A stretch of DNA of 11,076 nucleotides from Candidatus Nomurabacteria bacterium. Its GTDB lineage: Bacteria > Patescibacteriota > Minisyncoccia > Phycocordibacterales > UBA9973. The position numbers were made by a program, and so were the translations under genes. Location: contig JAHFNF010000017.1 in the NCBI GenBank assembly GCA_023267515.1, positions 1 through 11,076 on the forward strand. Reading direction: 5' to 3'. Below are positions 6,415 to 11,076 of this stretch, in pieces. Position 1 is the first letter of the stretch. The number at the start of each line of letters is the position of its first letter. The notes below the pieces were generated by a model, which was given only the letters and a program-made list of their open reading frames with translations, did not search any database and was not told the origin of the DNA.

Positions 6415-6458
6415 AAAAACTGTAATTTCTAGTATACACTATACTGAAATAAATTACA
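6415..6458 (-). terminator. Hairpin with T tail after infA, overlapping the next promoter
   Basis: Minus-strand RNA from the end of infA could fold with AAATTACA (6451-6458) pairing to TGTAATTT (6421-6428) and an inner AGTATA (6431-6436) / TATACT (6440-6445) stem around three bases. It is followed on the minus strand by GTTTTT (6415-6420). The stem is A/T-rich, so it would be a weak terminator. The same bases carry the promoter of the rpmJ operon. Confidence 0.45.
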
Positions 6459-6459
6459 A
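6431..6459 (-). promoter_or_regulatory. Promoter of the rpmJ-grpE ribosomal operon
   Basis: On the minus strand, TTGTAA (6454-6459) and TATACT (6431-6436) are exactly 17 bases apart. The -35 box is made of the last Leu codon and the stop codon of infA. Transcription would start near 6424, giving a leader of about 90 bases before rpmJ. The -10 box is one arm of a TATACT/AGTATA inverted repeat (6431-6445), which could also be an operator. Confidence 0.6.
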
Positions 6460-6684
6460 CCTTTTAGTGATCCTACCCTTTCCGCCATAGGGATCAAGCA
6501 CGACCTCCACCGAGTCCCCGATTAGTACCTTGATTCTGTTCATCCTCATTTTTCCTGAAAGATACGCTAAAATTTCCTTTCCTGCTGGAATTTCTGGGTC
6601 TTCAATATTGACTCTGAAAAGAGTGCTCGGCAATGCCTCAGTGACAGAACCTCTAACGGTCAAGGCCTTTTCATTTTCACTCAT
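6454..6684 (-). CDS. infA: Translation initiation factor IF-1
   Basis: IF-1 is a single OB-fold protein that occupies the 30S A site during initiation. The 76 residues are close to the usual 72. Visible are the N-terminal VRGSVTEALPSTLFRV strand pair, a central AYLSGKMRMNRIKVLIGDSV and the C-terminal DPYGGKGRITKRL that matches the family Y..GRI..R ending. Its ATG overlaps the stop of the upstream membrane-protein gene by 8 bases (6677-6684), so translation is almost certainly coupled. Co-transcription with an envelope gene instead of secY/adk/map is unusual, while the rpmJ-rpsM neighbours on the other side are classical. Confidence 0.96.
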   Translation of the reverse strand: MSENEKALTVRGSVTEALPSTLFRVNIEDPEIPAGKEILAYLSGKMRMNRIKVLIGDSVEVVLDPYGGKGRITKRL

Positions 6685-7951
6685 TTGGATAATTCACAAT
6701 TATTTTAATATTTTTTCTTTTTTCCGGAAAAGAACTTTTCCAAGCTGGCCGGATAGATGAATCTGCTGAGGCAATGTTCGGATATTTTGCAAGCGTATTT
6801 TTTAAATCCTTTTTACTTATACCCATTAGAGTCTGAGCGAGCTCCTCTGTGTCCACGATCCAAATAACTTTTACATTCCCTATTAGGGTAAAACTAATAT
6901 TCTTTGAATCAGTAAAAGTGGAAACATTTTGGGTCTGTGGAGAAAGGGAGAAGGCGAGGTCTTGTATTTTAGGAATAAGAACCTCGCTACCATCGTAGTC
7001 TTTTATTAGGTTAGAGACAATGGCCTTGGTAAGGTTTTTTTCATTTAGAATAAATCCATAAAGCGTGCCTTTCAGACTGACTGTCGTAGAACCGTTGTTT
7101 GGTAACGAAAAGGTCGGATCTTTGTCTATATCCAGTAGCGTTGCATCTTTAAAGAGAACAAAACCTGTCGGCAATTTATCAGTAGCGTCTTTTAGGAGTT
7201 TAGTTTCCAGATTGTTTTTTAGTTCGGCCGAGGCAGAGGCTTTATCTGTTTCTGAAATTTGACTTACTTGGCCTTTGAACCCACCAGTCATTCCACCCTT
7301 TGATCTGCCATAAAATTTTGTGTATTTTGGAGTTCCCTTAAAACCAAAAATCTTAAAATCAAGAGGGTCGCTATTGTATTCTGGTCCAGTCTCTGCTCCG
7401 TAAATACCTACTTCAATAGACCCAGGGGTTTTGCCTGTCATTCCTGGCAATGTAACGGCCGCCGCGGTCTTGTAGAGTTTTCCATTAGAACCTTCCAGTC
7501 TGGTATTTATGTCCAGCCGTTGTGATGCAGTGCCAAAAGCGTTGTACAATATTACTTTGCCGGTAGCATTTGTAGCGCTATCTTTTACTCCATTTGCCTG
7601 AATGGTTTTTGACTGCTCGCCAGAGAGTACCATTAGGTCAAAAGTCAGATCACTACTAGAAGCATCTTTGATGGCGCTAAAAGAAGCGTTGAGTTTGAAG
7701 TCATTAGTATTCGGCACGATAGTGACTTCTGCGGACGAAAATAGGAAGGAAATTGAGAAAATAAGAAAAACAATAGAGATAATGGCCACAAACCAAAGGG
7801 CATGCTTGCCACCTCTACGAGGAGGAATTAACTCAGATATTGGCCTCTCTGGTAGAATTTTCTCTGGGGGCAAGGTGTCCCGAAAAGTAGGAGTTTTACT
7901 CTTGCCTACTTTTTTTGCTTTTACCATATCTTGAAAAGGAATTTTTGCCAT
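6677..7951 (-). CDS. One-pass membrane protein with baseplate-J-like external region
   Basis: A 424-residue protein of unknown exact function. The cytoplasmic N-terminus (1-50) is basic and proline-rich, beginning MAKIPFQDMVKAKK and ending PPRRGGKH. One transmembrane helix (about 51-71, ALWFVAIISIVFLIFSISFLF) follows, leaving about 350 residues outside. Residues about 129-170 (NATGKVILYNAFG, then QRLDINTRLEGSNGKLYKT and a VTLPG) resemble the core of baseplate J/gp47-like domains. The full phage domain is not evident, so this is a family hint and not a phage gene. The rest is rich in Gly, Ser, Thr and Asn with alternating strand-like segments. It begins 9 bases after the actin-like ATPase gene and overlaps infA by 8 bases. 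The pairing suggests its cytoplasmic tail binds the ATPase, as PilN binds PilM. That partnership is inferred. Confidence 0.65.
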   Translation of the reverse strand: MAKIPFQDMVKAKKVGKSKTPTFRDTLPPEKILPERPISELIPPRRGGKHALWFVAIISIVFLIFSISFLFSSAEVTIVPNTNDFKLNASFSAIKDASSSDLTFDLMVLSGEQSKTIQANGVKDSATNATGKVILYNAFGTASQRLDINTRLEGSNGKLYKTAAAVTLPGMTGKTPGSIEVGIYGAETGPEYNSDPLDFKIFGFKGTPKYTKFYGRSKGGMTGGFKGQVSQISETDKASASAELKNNLETKLLKDATDKLPTGFVLFKDATLLDIDKDPTFSLPNNGSTTVSLKGTLYGFILNEKNLTKAIVSNLIKDYDGSEVLIPKIQDLAFSLSPQTQNVSTFTDSKNISFTLIGNVKVIWIVDTEELAQTLMGISKKDLKNTLAKYPNIASADSSIRPAWKSSFPEKRKNIKIIVNYPNE

Positions 7952-7962
7952 AGATATATATT
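7952..7962 (-). promoter_or_regulatory. AATATATATCT start-region motif
   Basis: These eleven bases directly precede the ATG of the membrane-protein gene. They differ by one base from the AATATAAAnnT motif of rplM, grpE and rpoA and overlap the stop codon of the actin-like gene. Function inferred. Confidence 0.33.
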
Positions 7963-9133
7963 ATTGCAGAAACCGAGCAATGTAAATAGACTCAATGATA
8001 ATAAAGCGATCTCGCACCACTGCCTCCTTGAAGGTAGCTATGCCGTGAAGTAGCGCGGCATTGATAATAATGATTTTAAATTTTGACTCAGTGAGGGTGT
8101 ATTGGTTGAACTGTTCGTTTTTTATTGTATCCACAAACCAATCCGCCACATCATCATCAGTGGTCAAAAAAATAGTAGAGGGTATTGAAATATCATTGGA
8201 AAGTCCTACTAGCGCTTCCTGAAATTTTTTCAACCAGTCTAGACCAATCTGAAATAAGGCTTTGTCTATCTTGTCTGACAACTTTTTCTCAGCGTGATCC
8301 TTTTTATATAGAGCAAATAAGGATTCTGCCTGATCTGCCGTTTTACCAAGGGAGTCCATAATTCCGCGCAAAATAAAATTCTTGCCCAATGGAAAAGCAA
8401 TCGCCTCCTTTAAAATATCCTTTTTTGCCATACTAATATCTGTGACCTCACTACCTATATCAATCAATAAAAAGTTCTCACGGTGAATAAACATATCTCT
8501 CGAGACAGCAAATGCCGCCATCACAAAAGACGAGAACTTTATACCTTTTGAGCGTAAATGTCTGCCGATAGCCTCCTCCATTTTTTGCAAGGCATACTCG
8601 GGGCTCATTGAAAAAAACAAAACCATCTCCAGCTTCGTTGCCTTTTTTTCCAATGGACTATCGGTGACGTACCCATTGAGAGAGGTCTTCATATTTTTAA
8701 ATTCAATCAGACGCATATCTCTTCCGAGGGACGCGTATTTTTCCATATGCTCCTCCTTAAAGAGGGCTATTTCTTTTTGAATGAGGCTGTCAGCTAATTT
8801 TGAGGTAAATACAAATGGATTATTTTTCTCCAATAAGATAGTTCTCGTTTGCGACGCATACCAGGGTGAGGAAAGAACGCAAAAGATCTTGCTGGGCGCG
8901 CCAAGGTTGGAAAGACTTATTTCTTTTGCCACTTCCTCAAGCGCCTTTAAGGTATTTACAAAAAATCGCTCAAAATCAAATACCTCTTGAAAAGGTATTG
9001 ATTCACGAACCGAGAAAATAATTTCAGGTGAGCTCCCGCCGTCCGTCCAAAAAAGTGCTCCACCTACTCCTGATGAGCCAATATCAAATACAGCCACCAA
9101 TTCTTTTTTTTCTTTTTTAGAAAACAAACTCAT
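7961..9133 (-). CDS. Actin-fold ATPase of the FtsA/PilM type
   Basis: A 390-residue protein with the actin/Hsp70 ATPase layout. The phosphate-1 loop is VFDIGSSGVGGALF (15-28) and the phosphate-2 loop is LLIDIGSEVTDIS (222-234). Between them is an insertion (about 85-205) in the position of the FtsA/PilM 1C/SHS2 subdomain, with MVLFFSMSPEYALQKMEEAI (170-189). The usual glycine pair of the adenosine motif is replaced by LTTDDDVADWF (323-333), so nucleotide binding may be altered. The C-terminus ends ESIYIARFLQ, possibly a short amphipathic anchor. It is cytoplasmic, probably membrane-associated, and starts an apparent operon with the one-pass membrane protein and infA. Cell division (FtsA-like) and pilus or secretion assembly (PilM-like) are both possible, and the sequence does not decide between them. 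Confidence 0.7.
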   Translation of the reverse strand: MSLFSKKEKKELVAVFDIGSSGVGGALFWTDGGSSPEIIFSVRESIPFQEVFDFERFFVNTLKALEEVAKEISLSNLGAPSKIFCVLSSPWYASQTRTILLEKNNPFVFTSKLADSLIQKEIALFKEEHMEKYASLGRDMRLIEFKNMKTSLNGYVTDSPLEKKATKLEMVLFFSMSPEYALQKMEEAIGRHLRSKGIKFSSFVMAAFAVSRDMFIHRENFLLIDIGSEVTDISMAKKDILKEAIAFPLGKNFILRGIMDSLGKTADQAESLFALYKKDHAEKKLSDKIDKALFQIGLDWLKKFQEALVGLSNDISIPSTIFLTTDDDVADWFVDTIKNEQFNQYTLTESKFKIIIINAALLHGIATFKEAVVRDRFIIIESIYIARFLQ

Positions 9134-9139
9134 AGATTG

Positions 9140-9148
9140 ATTATAGCA
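9140..9148 (-). promoter_or_regulatory. Extended -10 promoter of the actin-like operon, probably leaderless
   Basis: On the minus strand, TGCTATAAT is a perfect extended -10 (TGn plus consensus TATAAT at 9140-9145). It ends 6 bases before the ATG at 9133, so the transcript should begin at or next to the start codon. No good -35 box is present in the end of alaS, which is typical of extended -10 promoters. Confidence 0.6.
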
Positions 9149-9154
9149 TAAAAC

Positions 9155-10843
9155 CTACCCTAAAACGGCCTTGATACGGCGAATTCCTTGGGAAGATGCT
9201 TCTTCTTTTTGGATTTTAAAGTGACCAATTTCGTTAGTGTTTGTGACATGCGGGCCACCGCAAAACTCAATACTCACCGGGCCACTCGCATGCATAATTT
9301 TATAGACAGATACAATAGGCGGGTACTTCGCGCCGAATTCCATCTCTGCGCCCAGCTTTTCCGCTTCCTCAAGAGGCATCTCGTGACGAATTACCGGAAG
9401 CCCTGCGCTAATCCACTCATTTACCCTGTTTTCAATTTCTTTTTTTTCTTCGTCTGTAATTTTCCTATCAAATACAAAATCCATCCTTAAGCGCTCCTCA
9501 TTTATATTTGACCCGCGCTGCTTTACTTGTTTGCCAAATTTTTCCTGTAGCGCTGCTAAAAGTAAATGATGCGCGGTGTGAAGTTTTATAGTATTCGGTT
9601 CATGATTGGCAAGGCCTCCCTTGAACATCCCTACCGATGCAGTCTGCGACAACTTTTGATGTTCTTTCATTTTTTCCTCATAATCTCCCCTGTCTATCAT
9701 TCGGCCTTCCTCTTTGGCTAGTTCCTCGGTAAGCTCAATCGGAAAGCCATACGTCGTAGCTAAAGTAAACGGATCAATGCCTTTTTTAAATTCTTTCATT
9801 CCCTTTTCCAGTGTTTCCTTGAATTTTTCTTCCTCCTTATTTATTTCACTCATTACTAAATTATTAGTAATATCATAATTAGACTTATACTGGCTGACCA
9901 CAACCTCAGCAAGTTTAGATAAATTATTTTTAGGTATACCCAAATTGTCTGAAAACCTAACAGCACGGCGCAATACTCTACGAAGTATATATCCCCTCCC
10001 TTCATTACCTGGCACAACTCCATCAGTAATTAAAAAAACAGCTGAACGGATATGTTCCGCTACAATTCTTTCTGCCTTACTGTCCTGTGTTGTAGAAAGC
10101 TCTTTTATTTTTACAACAATTGAATCAAATAGGTCTGTTTCATAAAAACTTTTCTTTTTTTGCACAATAGTTACCAATCTTTCTAAACCCATACCTGTAT
10201 CAATACCGAGAACATCCAATTTTTTAAGATTGGCTTCACCTTTATCTAATTTTTCGCGAGAACCATCACAAAAATATTCATTAAAAACAATATTCCAGAT
10301 TTCTACATCCTGTCCATTAGCATTTTTACAGTAAATCTCTGTTGTTGGTCCACAGGGTCCAGAATCCCCTGTTGGTCCCCAAAAAACATCTTTGCCGTCT
10401 TCTCGTATATCTTGCATTCCAAGTTCTTTCCAAATATTATATGATTCTGCATCTCTAGGAACAATTCCTTCACCTTTATACACAGTCACATAAGAAATAT
10501 CTAACTCTAATTCTTTGGTAATAAATTCATAGGCATATGTAATTGCTTCACGTCTACCATACCCACCGAAAGAAAAATTACCAAGCATTTCAAAAAATGT
10601 CAGGTGTGTATCATCCCCCACTTCGTCAATATCTGAAGTACGCACGCATTTTTGCACCGAGACCACATTTTTTGCGGGTGCGTCTTCTGGACGCATATAA
10701 TATGCTTTGAATTGTTGCATACCTGCCGTCGTAAAAAGTACTGATGGATCACTCTCCGGTACCAAGGATGATGAGGGCATTATTTTGTGCCCTTTCCTTT
10801 CAAAGAATTTTAGGAATTTTTCTCTTACTTCATCTGATTGCAT
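9155..10843 (-). CDS. alaS: Alanyl-tRNA synthetase, short form without C-Ala domain
   Basis: Charges tRNA-Ala and edits Ser/Gly mischarging. I chose ATG 10843 because MQSDEVREKFLKFF aligns with the start of other AlaRSs. A TTG 42 bases upstream (10885) lies inside the MgtC-like gene and adds an atypical N-terminus. In the 562-residue protein the class II core shows KCVRTSDIDEVG and FFEMLGNFSFG (motif 2, about 83-93) and GMGLERL (motif 3, 217-223). The editing domain keeps its zinc ligands HTAHH (422-426) and CGGPH (528-532). The protein ends SQGIRRIKAVLG at the end of the SAD domain. The DHHA1/C-Ala region of the roughly 875-residue E. coli enzyme is absent, and no continuation exists downstream. 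It lies 4 bases after the MgtC-like gene. No Shine-Dalgarno is visible. Short AlaRSs of this kind are, to my knowledge, common in Patescibacteria. Confidence 0.95.
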   Translation of the reverse strand: MQSDEVREKFLKFFERKGHKIMPSSSLVPESDPSVLFTTAGMQQFKAYYMRPEDAPAKNVVSVQKCVRTSDIDEVGDDTHLTFFEMLGNFSFGGYGRREAITYAYEFITKELELDISYVTVYKGEGIVPRDAESYNIWKELGMQDIREDGKDVFWGPTGDSGPCGPTTEIYCKNANGQDVEIWNIVFNEYFCDGSREKLDKGEANLKKLDVLGIDTGMGLERLVTIVQKKKSFYETDLFDSIVVKIKELSTTQDSKAERIVAEHIRSAVFLITDGVVPGNEGRGYILRRVLRRAVRFSDNLGIPKNNLSKLAEVVVSQYKSNYDITNNLVMSEINKEEEKFKETLEKGMKEFKKGIDPFTLATTYGFPIELTEELAKEEGRMIDRGDYEEKMKEHQKLSQTASVGMFKGGLANHEPNTIKLHTAHHLLLAALQEKFGKQVKQRGSNINEERLRMDFVFDRKITDEEKKEIENRVNEWISAGLPVIRHEMPLEEAEKLGAEMEFGAKYPPIVSVYKIMHASGPVSIEFCGGPHVTNTNEIGHFKIQKEEASSQGIRRIKAVLG

Positions 10844-10847
10844 TTTT

Positions 10848-11076
10848 TTATTCGCTGGAAGAATCTCTACCTGAAATCTTATCAACTAGTTTTTTTTCTA
10901 AAAACCAAAGAATCACAAAAATAAAAAGAACTAAGACAGTCGTAATAATGGCAAGATCATAAAGCCCGAAACCTACGGCCATCCCGATACCGGCAGAAAC
11001 CCAGAGACCAGAGGCAGAAGTAATACCAATAACGCGGGATTCTTGATGTAATATTATGCCTGCTCCTAAAAATCCT
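10848..11076 (-). CDS. MgtC/SapB-family membrane protein, C-terminal part
   Basis: Read from the right window edge, the frame gives 76 residues beginning GFLGAGIILHQESRVIGITS and continuing ASGLWVSAGIGMAVGFGLYD, then a hydrophobic helix LAIITTVLVLFIFVILWFLE and a short charged tail KKLVDKISGRDSSSE, stopping at TAA 10848-10850. GFLGAG, the T-S-A-x-x-L-W stretch and the A-x-G-x-A-x-G motif are characteristic of the MgtC/SapB/YhiD family of inner-membrane proteins, which are linked to magnesium limitation or membrane potential. The N-terminal helices are outside the window. It precedes alaS by 4 bases, so the two are probably co-transcribed. The match is by eye but the motifs are distinctive. 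Confidence 0.85.
   Translation of the reverse strand, partial: GFLGAGIILHQESRVIGITSASGLWVSAGIGMAVGFGLYDLAIITTVLVLFIFVILWFLEKKLVDKISGRDSSSE

Noticed and set aside
6677..6684. TGA recoded as glycine (SR1/Gracilibacteria code)
   Set aside because: TGA ends the membrane-protein gene in an ATGAGTGA overlap with infA and ends the 1468 gene just before its terminator. No gene here needs an internal TGA.
6677..7951. Prophage or phage-tail locus suggested by the baseplate-J-like segment
   Set aside because: There are no other phage genes, the protein has a transmembrane helix and long cytoplasmic tail, and it is embedded in core housekeeping genes.
10844..10885. Upstream TTG start for alaS adding 14 residues
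   Set aside because: The extra residues match no AlaRS N-terminus and lie inside the MgtC-like gene in another frame. The ATG at 10843 fits the family and the 4-base gap.

Overview
The window looks like chromosomal core sequence from a streamlined bacterium, most likely a member of the Candidate Phyla Radiation (Patescibacteria), perhaps the Parcubacteria side. This is inferred, not proven. The supporting signs are an alanyl-tRNA synthetase that stops after its editing domain, an orphan PaaX/Cas2-like protein with no CRISPR locus, an FtsA/PilM-like ATPase beside a one-pass membrane protein just upstream of infA, very short intergenic gaps, and almost no Shine-Dalgarno sequences. TGA is used as an ordinary stop (genes ending at 6677 and 1468), so the Gracilibacteria/SR1 recoding is not in use.

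Most genes are on the minus strand, so the layout reads from right to left. At the right edge are the C-terminus of an MgtC/SapB-type membrane protein (10848-11076) and alaS (9155-10843), four bases apart. An extended -10 promoter at the end of alaS appears to start a leaderless unit with three genes: an actin-fold ATPase (7961-9133), a membrane protein with a baseplate-J-like external region (6677-7951), and infA (6454-6684), which overlaps the gene before it by 8 bases. A promoter then overlaps the infA stop codon and a terminator-like hairpin. It drives a long translation/transcription operon: rpmJ, rpsM, rpsK, rpsD, rpoA, rplQ, rplM, rpsI and grpE (6333 down to 2000). rpmJ (6223-6333) is only 36 codons long. 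rpsK carries a one-base frameshift near 5564, and the rest of the uS11 protein is intact in the next frame.

Left of grpE is a secreted orphan protein (1468-1935) with its own promoter and a strong terminator hairpin (1422-1447), which it shares with a convergent gene. That gene (883-1422, plus strand) encodes a winged-helix/PaaX-Cas2-like regulator. It is divergent from dnaK (1-742, cut by the left edge). The 140-base dnaK/regulator gap holds two good face-to-face promoters. A 28-bp imperfect palindrome (823-850) is centred exactly midway between their -35 boxes. No CIRCE element is present. I propose that the PaaX/Cas2-like protein is an autoregulated repressor that also controls dnaK, replacing HrcA. 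This is the most interesting hypothesis in the window.

As a whole, the window combines protein synthesis (initiation factor, ribosomal proteins, AlaRS), the RNA polymerase alpha subunit, the DnaK/GrpE chaperone pair (dnaJ is not seen here), and an envelope-associated actin-like module. No mobile elements, CRISPR arrays, tRNA or rRNA genes were seen, and no gene-free stretch exceeds about 140 bases.
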